A stretch of 64,000 bases of DNA from Xylanibacter oryzae DSM 17970 (GTDB lineage: Bacteria; Bacteroidota; Bacteroidia; Bacteroidales; Bacteroidaceae), in the NCBI RefSeq assembly GCF_000585355.1, contig NZ_KK073873.1:1638703-1702702 (forward strand), given 5' to 3'. Under the pieces are notes generated by a model. The model saw only the letters and a list, made by a program, of their open reading frames with translations. It did no database searches and had not been told where the DNA came from. The stretch's first letter is position 1, and every line of letters begins with the position of its first letter. A program made the translations under genes and the position numbers. Below, one piece after another: positions 7,463 through 16,792 of the stretch.

Positions 7463-9955
7463 TTACGGAAACACATAAAATTTTCTTGATGTATTGAAGT
7501 CTATCATCCATTGGTCAAGTACAATACGATCGTCAAGAGATTTTATCTTTAGGGTATGTGGACCTTTATTTAGCCATACGTTTGTTGATATAACAACCTG
7601 TCCTCGCAATACATTAAGTTTCCATTGTTCTGAACGATCTGCCTCCTTAATTGAATATATATAAGGAGCTGCACCGTCAATGCTTACACTGAAACGAATA
7701 TCACCGTTATCATTAGGATGTGTAGGTATCAAGGCTGTACGTAATACAGCTTCGCCTTCTCTTTTGCAAACAAAATCATAAGACAGTTCACATCCTTTAG
7801 GCAAAGACACAGCATTCATACTATGCCCAAGCATCTGAACAGGCTTTGCACCCGGGTCAGCTACTGTGTAATCGAATGCATTTTCTGATATATAATCGGT
7901 AGATAACGAATCGGACTGAAAAGTATAATTATCATCATCACCATATTGTCTCATTTCACTCTCGTTTGGAATAATCGGAATAGAAGGGGGGCCGAATACC
8001 GGCAACTCACGGGGCTTGTCACTCATCAGGTATTTCCATTTTCCTCCCGACATTATGTTGTTGTAATAGGATGTCAGACTTTGTATCTCATTATATGCCT
8101 TGATACTTTTAACAGCCGACTTTATCATATCAATACGGCTATTCACGGATAGAGAATTCTGAGAATAGGTACGTGATTTCTGCGCTTCAAGAGTCTTCTC
8201 ACTCATATCTGCAGCAGAATATACCGGATACTGGATTGCAGCAAAGTAAGCGTCAAGCAAATCAGGCCGTATCAAACTTTTGATGTCTGCTACAACAATC
8301 TTCAATTTCTGATAAGAGCACAGATAGCGGTTCAATTCATTGCCAAATTCATTTTGGTTGAAATCTGTGTCTGCCATTGGAGAAAGACCTTTGGGATATA
8401 TTTTTTTATCCAGTTCAGTCTGTGACCATCCCATAAACTCAGGTCTGCGTATACCGCAAAGTCGATAGTACTCTTTCATGACAGGTAATAGTCTCTTTCC
8501 TGCCTCATCACCAAACTGGCGGCACAGCCAATTACACAGATGTGACTGAAGTGTTGATGCCGAAACAGAGTTTATATTCCACGCCATATCAAGGAATAGT
8601 TCCAAATCGTATGCGACAACCTTAGGATCATGAACATTGGCTATCCACAATTTACGGGCATTATGGTCATACGCCTGTCTCATCTCATTATAAATAAGTC
8701 CCGGTTGAGTACTTGTGAGCCATAGATAATCGTGCGGTCTGCCCCAATAACTAAGATGGTAGTATATGCCTGCCCCACCGCTTCGCTGCTGTTGCAGACT
8801 GTCGCTGAGCCTGGTAAGATAACCATAGTTATCATCACACCACATCAATGTTACATCATCAGGAACCTTAAGTCCGTTTTCCATTATCTGAAGGACCTCT
8901 TTGTATGGTACGAATACCTGAGGTACTTTCTTAACATCTTTATTTACATAACGGGCAATAAGCATACGTTGAGCATCTATTGCTGCCTGCAGACCGTCTG
9001 TTTTCTCTTTTAGTGTATTTACCCCTTCCATAGAACCATCGTGAATGCCACGCATACCTATTGTATAAAGATAATCGCCACGATTTGTCTCTTTAAGTCT
9101 TTCGGCCCAATAAGCCAAAACCGAATCACGATTGGATATAAGGTTATAATGACCACGAAGAGCTACATTCCATTCGCCCACATTATTACGAAGAAGAGGT
9201 TCACAATGAGAAGAGCCAACAACAATACCGCAACTGTCTGCTACCTCTTTGGCACCCTTAGTCATAAAAAAGGGTACAGTACCCGGATGCATCGCCGGCC
9301 ATATGGTATTAGCACGAAGGCGTAACAGCAACTTAAAAATCTGCTTGTAGGTACCACTGCCAATAGTTCCTTGTTTATCATATGGTTCGAATGTGTTGCA
9401 GCTCCAAGGACGCATGCTCCAGTCTTCGTCATTGATAAATATTCCACGATAATCTACAGATGGAATCTGCAACGTCTCGAAGTCTGATGATATTGTAAGG
9501 CTGGTCTTATGTTCCGGCTTGACATCACCCCACCATACCCAAGGCGAAACACCTGCAATACGAGAAACTTCAAGCAGACCGTAAGCGGTGCCACGACCGT
9601 TGCTACCTGTGATGTATATCTTATTATCTATTACTTTAATATAAAAAGCATCATTCTTTCCAATCAGCTTATCAATGGGGATATTATGTTTTTTCATATC
9701 TGCCTTTTCCTTATCAGATGCCATATCTAACTGATATACTATAATAATGGCATCATTCTTTGGTGCAGCCTGCGGCAACTTTCCTGTAACGCTGCACATA
9801 TCACCACAGAACATATCAACAGCCGTATTTACAACTAACGAATGTCGCGTTGCCAATGAATATCTGATATTATCAGCGCCATTGTACCATACCAAATCTG
9901 AAGCTTCGGCAGTAATAAAAAAGAAGAAGGAGAAAATGAATGAAAAGAATTTCAT
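7463..9955 (-). CDS. GH115 alpha-glucuronidase
   Basis: This is an 830-residue secreted enzyme with an N-terminal hydrophobic signal (MKFFSFIFSFFFFITAEA). The family core is clear: RGTAYGLLEVSRIAGVSPWVWW at about 121-142, the barrel start with RANTIWPAMHPGTVPFF at 214-230, YTIGMRGIHDGSM at 297-309 and MWCDDNYGY at 371-379, followed by the helical and C-terminal beta domains usual for GH115. These enzymes release 4-O-methyl-glucuronic or glucuronic acid from internal or terminal residues of xylan and related glycans. An ATG 63 bp further upstream lies inside a terminator hairpin and would put 21 odd residues before the signal peptide, so the start at 9955 is preferred. It is the last gene of PUL1. 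Exact substrate is not decided by sequence. Confidence 0.9.
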   Translation of the reverse strand: MKFFSFIFSFFFFITAEASDLVWYNGADNIRYSLATRHSLVVNTAVDMFCGDMCSVTGKLPQAAPKNDAIIIVYQLDMASDKEKADMKKHNIPIDKLIGKNDAFYIKVIDNKIYITGSNGRGTAYGLLEVSRIAGVSPWVWWGDVKPEHKTSLTISSDFETLQIPSVDYRGIFINDEDWSMRPWSCNTFEPYDKQGTIGSGTYKQIFKLLLRLRANTIWPAMHPGTVPFFMTKGAKEVADSCGIVVGSSHCEPLLRNNVGEWNVALRGHYNLISNRDSVLAYWAERLKETNRGDYLYTIGMRGIHDGSMEGVNTLKEKTDGLQAAIDAQRMLIARYVNKDVKKVPQVFVPYKEVLQIMENGLKVPDDVTLMWCDDNYGYLTRLSDSLQQQRSGGAGIYYHLSYWGRPHDYLWLTSTQPGLIYNEMRQAYDHNARKLWIANVHDPKVVAYDLELFLDMAWNINSVSASTLQSHLCNWLCRQFGDEAGKRLLPVMKEYYRLCGIRRPEFMGWSQTELDKKIYPKGLSPMADTDFNQNEFGNELNRYLCSYQKLKIVVADIKSLIRPDLLDAYFAAIQYPVYSAADMSEKTLEAQKSRTYSQNSLSVNSRIDMIKSAVKSIKAYNEIQSLTSYYNNIMSGGKWKYLMSDKPRELPVFGPPSIPIIPNESEMRQYGDDDNYTFQSDSLSTDYISENAFDYTVADPGAKPVQMLGHSMNAVSLPKGCELSYDFVCKREGEAVLRTALIPTHPNDNGDIRFSVSIDGAAPYIYSIKEADRSEQWKLNVLRGQVVISTNVWLNKGPHTLKIKSLDDRIVLDQWMIDFNTSRKFYVFP

Positions 9956-10007
9956 GATGTCTTTGGTATTTAGTATTCTGTTATCAGTTAGGTTACATGT
10001 AAAAAAC

Positions 10008-10047
10008 AATCGGGGCATCCGTATAATATATACAGGACACCCCGATT
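10008..10047 (-). terminator. Terminator hairpin inside PUL1, between SusD and GH115
   Basis: On the minus strand AATCGGGG pairs with CCCCGATT across an inner GTATA/TATAC stem and is followed by GTTTTTT. It begins 14 bp after the SusD stop at 10062 and should attenuate transcription into the GH115 gene. Confidence 0.75.
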
Positions 10048-10061
10048 AAAATATTTATAAT

Positions 10062-11807
10062 TTACCAACCCGGATTCTGAGTCAGATTCTTATTCTTCTG
10101 AATATTAGACTGAGGTATTGGGAATAGATACATTTTGTCGTCCCACTGACGTTTGATTGTATCACAGCTGAATGTTATCACTCCGCTATTACTCTTTGTC
10201 AATTTGGTTTCAATAATATTGCGGAAGTATGTACCGCCTTCTTTCCAACGGCGAACATCCCAGAAACGATGTCCCTCAAATGCAAGTTCGACCATTCGCT
10301 CGTTCTTGTACTTTGCCCAGAAAGCATCATTACCCAATGTTGTTGGGAAGTTAGGCATCTTGGCACGGGCACGAACTTTGTTTACATAGTCAGTAGCTGA
10401 CAATGGGAACTCTGCTGAAGTAGCCGTAGCTGAACCAAAATATTTATACAGGGCCTCGGCCATGTTCAGGTAGAACTCACCAAGACGGAATGTAATCCAT
10501 GTATGGTTGTCTACTTTATATTTTGAGTTAGAAGCCAAATTGATAGCTCCATGACAGTATTTTTTGATATAGTATCCCGTTGGAGTTGCGCCCGATAAAG
10601 GTGCTCCGTTAGTACCACCATAATATGTCTGTAGGGCTGTCTTATATGACGTTGGCCAGATATCACCATTCTTTGCTACTGTAGCATCTAATCGTGGATC
10701 TCTTCCTACATATGGGTTACTTGAATTATAACCACTTCCCGGTTCATTTATACCAAGACCTGTACTCTGCATTTCATAAGCATTTACAAGGTTCTGTGTA
10801 GGACAGTTTCCACCTGCACCACCTTCTATACCTACAGGATAGTTATATCCTTCAAACACAGCAGAAGCTCCCGCTGTTCCTGTGCCATAAATACGGCGGC
10901 CAAAAAGAATTTCACATGTGACAGCCTCATTTTTCCAGTTGTCAGCTCCCCATAATGAAGAATAATCTGCGGCCAGTTTCTTACCACGTGCATCACAAGC
11001 ATCAAGAAGTTCCTTCGTGTACTTAGCTGCTATGTAGTAACGGCTTTTGTCATTTGTTGTATTAAAAAGAGGGCTTGCCCAGTATAATGCGGCACGCGCA
11101 CGAAGAGCCAAAACAGCCAATTTGTCTGCTCGGCCTGTTTCTGCAGCGCTTGAAGGTAAAGCCATATTGCCAAGGTTAGAATAATCCGCAATAATAGAGT
11201 CCTTAACTACGTTGCACTCGTCCATAATAAATTTATAAACAGAATCGGAAGACACACGTGGCATAACGTTTATGTCTTTTGAATTACCGCCAACAGGGCT
11301 CTCTGTTACCAAAGGTACGCCACCGTATTGGCGTACAAGATTGAAATAGAAATAAGATCTCCAGAAACGAGATTCCCATTTATAGTTATTATAACGGTAC
11401 ATCTGCTGAGCATAATCACTGTTTAGTGAGTCTAAGGCGAATTTCAATCCTTGGAATTCACTCAATACGATATTACAGTCTGCAATACCTGAATACATAT
11501 TAGACCACGTTGTGCTGTGAGGATTAGCAGGACTCCATGAGCCATTATAAAAATCCTGAATAGGATTTCCGTCTGTTGCAAACTCACTCTCATCTGTAGC
11601 AGATCCTAAAATAGCACCTTTAGAATCCTGGCCAAAATCATAATCTGCATAATTGTATATATCAGTCATGAGGTTACCTACATAACCCATACTTGAACTG
11701 ACATAATCCTTATCGTATACGTTGTATTCTTTGTAGTCCATTTTGTCATTGCAAGAAGCAAGAGCTAAAACTCCAAGACTAACGCCAATAATTGTATTTA
11801 GTTTCAT
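10062..11807 (-). CDS. SusD/RagB-family glycan-binding lipoprotein (PUL1, pair 2)
   Basis: This is a 581-residue lipoprotein with lipobox LASC (Cys19). SusD hallmarks are visible: the TPR-type helical region with YRYNNYKWESRFWRSYFYFNLVR and GGVPLVTES, the segment TGRADKLAVLALRARAALYWASPL, then KNERMVELAFEGHRFWDVRRW, and the C-terminal FPIPQSNIQKNKNLTQNPGW. SusD proteins sit on the cell surface as a lid on SusC and bind the oligosaccharide to be imported. The gene follows its SusC partner by 52 bp. A strong hairpin lies after it. Confidence 0.93.
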   Translation of the reverse strand: MKLNTIIGVSLGVLALASCNDKMDYKEYNVYDKDYVSSSMGYVGNLMTDIYNYADYDFGQDSKGAILGSATDESEFATDGNPIQDFYNGSWSPANPHSTTWSNMYSGIADCNIVLSEFQGLKFALDSLNSDYAQQMYRYNNYKWESRFWRSYFYFNLVRQYGGVPLVTESPVGGNSKDINVMPRVSSDSVYKFIMDECNVVKDSIIADYSNLGNMALPSSAAETGRADKLAVLALRARAALYWASPLFNTTNDKSRYYIAAKYTKELLDACDARGKKLAADYSSLWGADNWKNEAVTCEILFGRRIYGTGTAGASAVFEGYNYPVGIEGGAGGNCPTQNLVNAYEMQSTGLGINEPGSGYNSSNPYVGRDPRLDATVAKNGDIWPTSYKTALQTYYGGTNGAPLSGATPTGYYIKKYCHGAINLASNSKYKVDNHTWITFRLGEFYLNMAEALYKYFGSATATSAEFPLSATDYVNKVRARAKMPNFPTTLGNDAFWAKYKNERMVELAFEGHRFWDVRRWKEGGTYFRNIIETKLTKSNSGVITFSCDTIKRQWDDKMYLFPIPQSNIQKNKNLTQNPGW

Positions 11808-11859
11808 TATATTCTTTGTTTTGAATTATTACATTCTTTCTTTATTAAATCTTTCGTCA

Positions 11860-14682
11860 TTAGAAAGTAACAGAGAGTCCTACAACCAAACTACGTGTAA
11901 GAGGATTCGTTGCTCCATAAGATTCGGGATCTGAAACTGAGAGATGGTCGAGACAGAACAAATCTGTTCCACGTACATATATCTTGGCTCCGTTTACAAC
12001 CTTTGTCTTCTGCAACAGGCTGTTGGCAAAGTTATAATAAACTTCTACATTACGCAGTTTCAAGAAAGAGCGATCTGCAAGCCATACTGTATTAGTCTGA
12101 TAGTTGTTTGCATTGCTTTGTGGACTTAGACGTGGGAATTTAGCATCCTGATTGTCTGTTGTCCAACGGTTGTCATAATAATACTGTGATATTGTTGTAT
12201 TATTGACGAGAGGCCAATACATACTCTTGGTATTCAATACTGCAGAGTAACGTCCTGTGCCCTGGAACACCATGTCTACTCCAAATCCTTTCCACTCTGC
12301 ACCGAGATGGAATGAATAGTATATTTGTGGAGCGGCTGTAGAATATCCAATGGCTGTCTTATCATTTTCGTCTATCTTATTATCACCGTTTACATCTTCG
12401 TATTTGATATCACCCGGTTTAACTGTAGAGAATGTCTGTACAGGACTATTTGCTATATCAGCAGCATCCTTGAAGAAACCAATAGCCTTAAGACCATAAA
12501 TCTGGTTCAATGAATGGCCTGTCTGGATAAGGTTATCATACAGACGTGGTTCCTCTAGTTGTTCTTTGATCTTATTGCGGTTATAATTTAAGTTTCCACC
12601 AATATTATAAGTAACTTCACCAATCTTCTTTGTATAGTCTAGTCCGAGTTCTCCACCCCAACAATCAACTTTTCCTGCATTCTCGTATGGTGCATCAACA
12701 CCAATGACGTCTGTATATGCACCTGAAGCTTCTACCCAAATATCACTACGACGCTGGAAATAGCCATCTAATGTTACATTCAATCCTTTGAATAATGTGG
12801 CGTCAATACCTACATTATACTTATATGCTTTCTCATGACCGGGGTTTATTGATGCCAGACGGTCAAGATATGTACGACCAAAATCAGATCCCCAACCTGA
12901 ATTGAATGGATATGTACCTCCTGAAACCTGATACTGCTGTACATAATATGTCCATGTATCATTAGGAAGCAAATCAAGATTTAAGATACCGAAAGAAGCA
13001 CGCAATTTCAAGAAGTCTACCCATGAAACATTCTTCATAAAGTTCTCTTTTGAAATAACCCATGCACCAGATACTGTTGGTGAGAAGCTCCATTTTGTAT
13101 TAGGGGCCAAACGGCTAGAACCTGAATATACTAAAGATAGATCTGCAAAATAACGGTCTTTATAACCATAGTGATTAAACCATGATAAATCCTGACGGTA
13201 AATTGTTGTATTATAACCTTGTTTATCCTGGAATTCATAATCCCATTTTACCTGACTATAAATAGAATGAGCTCCAAATCTATTCTGATAGTCGAAACCA
13301 AAATCGAAGTGGAAACGACGTGAGAATGTATTTGTTTTTGCGGTAGTACCCATAGAAGAATCTGTTCCGTAAGAGCTTATTGTTGCTGTAGGAGCTGTTG
13401 CACCATCTGCCCATGTAGGTACTGTTACATCATAAATATATGTTTTGCTATGGTCTTCGTATATATTTGATGTATTATCATAACTAGTACGAGCTTGGGC
13501 TGACAGACCTTTTAAAAATCCGGAAAGATCCTGACGAAGAGTTAGGTCTGTAAACACGCTACGTGTGTGATTTTTGTAATAAGCTGCGCCAACCGACTGA
13601 GCTACAGGGTTTGATGTACCTGCCCATGTATTACTTCCACCCCAGTTTCCATTCTGTGAAACAACAGGATATGCTGCTGATGGTGTAGAATAAATCATAT
13701 CCCAGAGGTCTACATTTGAACCGGGACGGTTTGCTTCGAGAAGAACTCCAAGAACATTAGCTGTAACTTTAGTTGTTGGGGTAAGGTCTACGTCAATATT
13801 AGCACGCATATTACCCTTTACATATTTATTCTGTGTAGAATAGCCATCATTCTCATTAGGACTCTTAATAAATCCTTTGTCTGAGATAAGGTCTATCATC
13901 GCATAATAACGGAATTTCTCACCACCACCAGTGAACTGTGCGTTTATCTTGTTAGTGGCAGCATTATCTTTAAATGTCTCGTCAACCCAATTTACATTAG
14001 GATAAGAATATGGATACTGACCACTGCGGAATGCTGCAATTTCATTATCTGAATAACGGTAGTTGTTGCCATAACCATCATTGGCATAGGCTTCGTTAAT
14101 AGCCTGCGCATAAGTAGGCGCGTCAACAAACTTTGGTTTATTGGCAGCAAAGTTGAATACATGGTCCAGGGTTACAGTCATAGACTGTGAGTTATACTTA
14201 CCACGCTTTGTTGTAATGAGCACGGCACCATTAGCACCTTTATATCCGTATAGAGTTAGCGCTGCTGCATCCTTGAGGATTTGAACGCTCTCTACTTCTT
14301 CCGGAGTAATATTATCTATATCACGCTCTATCCCATCAACAAGAATTAAAGGTGTACTACCAGAAAGGCTCTGCAAACCACGTACATAGAATGTAGGATT
14401 GGCTGCGGCATAGTTTCCGGCATTCTGTAATGAAATAAGACCTAATCCCTGACCAATAATAGAATTACCTATATTACGGGCGCCACGCTTATCTACATCC
14501 TTGTTTGTTATAACAGATACAGCTGCAGTAGACTCGCTAAGTTTAAATGTTCTGTTCGCACCCACATCAATAGGCTGATCTTGAAAACGGCCTGTACTAA
14601 GTGAGTCTTTATTTTGTTGTGCAGCAGCAGGCAGACTAAGACCTGCCAAAACTGCAAACACTAATATATTATTTCGTTTCAT
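11860..14682 (-). CDS. SusC/RagA-family TonB-dependent transporter lacking the N-terminal carboxypeptidase-like domain (PUL1, pair 2)
   Basis: This is a 940-residue outer-membrane transporter with a signal peptide ending about residue 22 (PAAAQQ). The plug domain carries the SusC signature GLQSLSGSTPLILVDGIERD and VQILKDAAALTLYGYKGANG, then the 22-strand barrel, ending in an aromatic residue (VGLSVTF). Unlike the other three SusC proteins here, it goes straight from the signal peptide to the plug: the usual CarboxypepD_reg-like domain of about 80 residues is absent. It imports glycan fragments bound by the SusD that follows. It lies directly behind the first SusD of PUL1 (45 bp), making a tandem C-D-C-D array. 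Confidence 0.93.
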   Translation of the reverse strand: MKRNNILVFAVLAGLSLPAAAQQNKDSLSTGRFQDQPIDVGANRTFKLSESTAAVSVITNKDVDKRGARNIGNSIIGQGLGLISLQNAGNYAAANPTFYVRGLQSLSGSTPLILVDGIERDIDNITPEEVESVQILKDAAALTLYGYKGANGAVLITTKRGKYNSQSMTVTLDHVFNFAANKPKFVDAPTYAQAINEAYANDGYGNNYRYSDNEIAAFRSGQYPYSYPNVNWVDETFKDNAATNKINAQFTGGGEKFRYYAMIDLISDKGFIKSPNENDGYSTQNKYVKGNMRANIDVDLTPTTKVTANVLGVLLEANRPGSNVDLWDMIYSTPSAAYPVVSQNGNWGGSNTWAGTSNPVAQSVGAAYYKNHTRSVFTDLTLRQDLSGFLKGLSAQARTSYDNTSNIYEDHSKTYIYDVTVPTWADGATAPTATISSYGTDSSMGTTAKTNTFSRRFHFDFGFDYQNRFGAHSIYSQVKWDYEFQDKQGYNTTIYRQDLSWFNHYGYKDRYFADLSLVYSGSSRLAPNTKWSFSPTVSGAWVISKENFMKNVSWVDFLKLRASFGILNLDLLPNDTWTYYVQQYQVSGGTYPFNSGWGSDFGRTYLDRLASINPGHEKAYKYNVGIDATLFKGLNVTLDGYFQRRSDIWVEASGAYTDVIGVDAPYENAGKVDCWGGELGLDYTKKIGEVTYNIGGNLNYNRNKIKEQLEEPRLYDNLIQTGHSLNQIYGLKAIGFFKDAADIANSPVQTFSTVKPGDIKYEDVNGDNKIDENDKTAIGYSTAAPQIYYSFHLGAEWKGFGVDMVFQGTGRYSAVLNTKSMYWPLVNNTTISQYYYDNRWTTDNQDAKFPRLSPQSNANNYQTNTVWLADRSFLKLRNVEVYYNFANSLLQKTKVVNGAKIYVRGTDLFCLDHLSVSDPESYGATNPLTRSLVVGLSVTF

Positions 14683-14727
14683 ATAGTTTATTGTTTAATT
14701 GAATTAATATCAATATTCAACATAAGA

Positions 14728-16758
14728 TCACCATCCCGGATTTTGAATTAATCCATAACCTTTGTTAACTTCTGTTGATGGGAACGGCTGTAAGAACCAT
14801 TTATTATCAAAGCTACTCCACCAAGCACGAGCACCATTAGTTATCGGGAATACTTCGTAATCAAAATGAGAAGGTTCATAATATGAAGGTGTGCCTTGCT
14901 TTGCTGAGGGTCTGTCACCATTATACCACTGTGACTCTGATCTCTCCCAAACACCGGTAGTTGTATTCTTAACCAAACGATAAATACGAAGGCCATGTAA
15001 TGTCTTTGCAAACAAATCAGCACGTTTGTAACGAACCATATCAAAATAACGAGTATCTTCAAAACCAAGCTCGCATGCACGTTCACGCATTATTTCGTCT
15101 AACAAATTTGCTTTGTTTGTTGTTAAGTCCTTTGTAGGATTACATTGAACAAGTCCCTTAAGCCCAACACGACTACGTACATTGTCTACATATTTAATAG
15201 CATCAACATTGTCATCATCTGCCTGCAATAAAGCTTCTGCATATACCAAATAGATATCTGACAAACGAAGTACATCCCACTGAGGATAATGCGAAGAAGA
15301 ATACATGATGTCACCAACAACGTATTTATTTATACGATAGCCTGTTGCATAGCAACCTGTTGCTGTTTTCTGGCCAGTTCCTCCTTGGGTACCACCTACC
15401 CAAATTTCATAGTTTGCACCTGAAGTATTACCATTTGCATCATTAACGACCTGTAAAGCTCCATTAACATCTGCAGTTTCGTAAAGACGTGGATCTCGTG
15501 TATAAACTCTATGCTGCAACATCTGCTGATTTTTAACAGTATCGCCCTTTACAAACATCTGATCAAGTTTCCCTGCACTCTTAGCCGCATTAAAATCAAA
15601 TGGTGTACCATCAGCCCAAGGGAACATTTCGGCATATTCTTCTGTAAGACAATAAGCAAGACGATCGTTACCTCTCAAATAAAGCCACTGATATTGTGAG
15701 TCTTTCTGTGAGTTGGTTACACGAACAGAATGAAGTATCTCTGGGCTACCCTGATCCCAATATGCAGAACGGTATGCATAACGGTATGCCTCTTGTGTAT
15801 TTGCTGTAGGCTGTACAAGTTTGTAAGTACCATTTGCAGCTAATGCATCAAAGAAATCCTTACAAGCATTTTTACATGCTGTCCAACGGCTTCTATCATA
15901 ACCGCCATACCATACCAGACTATCTTTTTCTGCATCAGTTGTATTTCCATAATATCCTTTATCTGAATTGAATAATGGAGATGCAGCAAACTGAAGTATT
16001 TTACATTTAAGAGCCATTGCTCCAGCCTTTGTCCAATGGCCTGTTTCAGAAGCAGCATCATCAGCACCATATGCCCAAGGTAAAGAACTTGTCTTAGCAG
16101 CATCATCAAGCAAATTGACCATGAAATTTACGGTCTTTTCTACTGAAGCACGTGGCATTTGTACACCATATGAAGACTCAGAAGTAGTAAAAGTTCCGGT
16201 AATCAATGGTAAACCACCATAATGACGGAACATATTGAAATAAGCAGAAGCAATAAGACATTTTGATTCTGCAACCAAACGATCTTTTTCATCCTGCTCC
16301 ATATTAGGAACTCTATTGATATTTTCTATCAATTCGTAAGCTCTACGCACAAGAACCCATGTATTCTCTGTAAGGAATCCATAAACGCCACCAGTACTAG
16401 ATGCAGCTGCTGCATTAAATGATCCTTGATAATATTGATTCCATATTGTAGATTTTGAAAATGGCAGCTCAAAGCAATCAGACAGAGACTCTACCTGACC
16501 ATTAAAGTAATTGGCAGATTGTGGTGCATCATTAGATGAACGCCATGGCAATCCATAATACTGCAAAGTATAAATACCTGCCAAAAACTGCCTCGTGTAT
16601 TCTGGATTATTGAAAATAGTATCCTGAGTAGCATTACCGCCAGGAGCTTTTTCCAAAAAAGAATTTCCAAAAGCTATATTATCGGTACACGAACTAAAGC
16701 CTATAGATGCAGCAAACGCTACAACAGCCCCGATAAAAAATTTATTATTTAGTTTCAT
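14728..16758 (-). CDS. SusD/RagB-family glycan-binding lipoprotein (PUL1, pair 1)
   Basis: This is a 676-residue lipoprotein with lipobox GFSSC. It is long for the family (commonly 500-600), with insertions in the middle. It shows the SusD pattern: AESKCLIASAYFNMFRHYGGLPLI, GHWTKAGAMALKCKILQFAASPLF, then MRERACELGFEDTRYFDMVRY and a C-terminal LQPFPSTEVNKGYGLIQNPGW. The ATG at 16758 places a normal lipoprotein signal at the N-terminus; an ATG 33 bp upstream would add a charged 11-residue leader and is less likely. It is 34 bp after its SusC partner. It binds oligosaccharide at the cell surface. Confidence 0.92.
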   Translation of the reverse strand: MKLNNKFFIGAVVAFAASIGFSSCTDNIAFGNSFLEKAPGGNATQDTIFNNPEYTRQFLAGIYTLQYYGLPWRSSNDAPQSANYFNGQVESLSDCFELPFSKSTIWNQYYQGSFNAAAASSTGGVYGFLTENTWVLVRRAYELIENINRVPNMEQDEKDRLVAESKCLIASAYFNMFRHYGGLPLITGTFTTSESSYGVQMPRASVEKTVNFMVNLLDDAAKTSSLPWAYGADDAASETGHWTKAGAMALKCKILQFAASPLFNSDKGYYGNTTDAEKDSLVWYGGYDRSRWTACKNACKDFFDALAANGTYKLVQPTANTQEAYRYAYRSAYWDQGSPEILHSVRVTNSQKDSQYQWLYLRGNDRLAYCLTEEYAEMFPWADGTPFDFNAAKSAGKLDQMFVKGDTVKNQQMLQHRVYTRDPRLYETADVNGALQVVNDANGNTSGANYEIWVGGTQGGTGQKTATGCYATGYRINKYVVGDIMYSSSHYPQWDVLRLSDIYLVYAEALLQADDDNVDAIKYVDNVRSRVGLKGLVQCNPTKDLTTNKANLLDEIMRERACELGFEDTRYFDMVRYKRADLFAKTLHGLRIYRLVKNTTTGVWERSESQWYNGDRPSAKQGTPSYYEPSHFDYEVFPITNGARAWWSSFDNKWFLQPFPSTEVNKGYGLIQNPGW

Positions 16759-16792
16759 ATAATATTTTATTTTTCTTTCAATGTTAATCATA

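Noticed and set aside
9956..10018. Longer GH115 start at 10018
   Set aside because: The ATG sits inside a terminator hairpin and would precede the signal peptide by 21 unrelated residues.
16109..16791. SusD start at 16791
   Set aside because: Would add an 11-residue charged leader in front of a good lipoprotein signal that starts at 16758.
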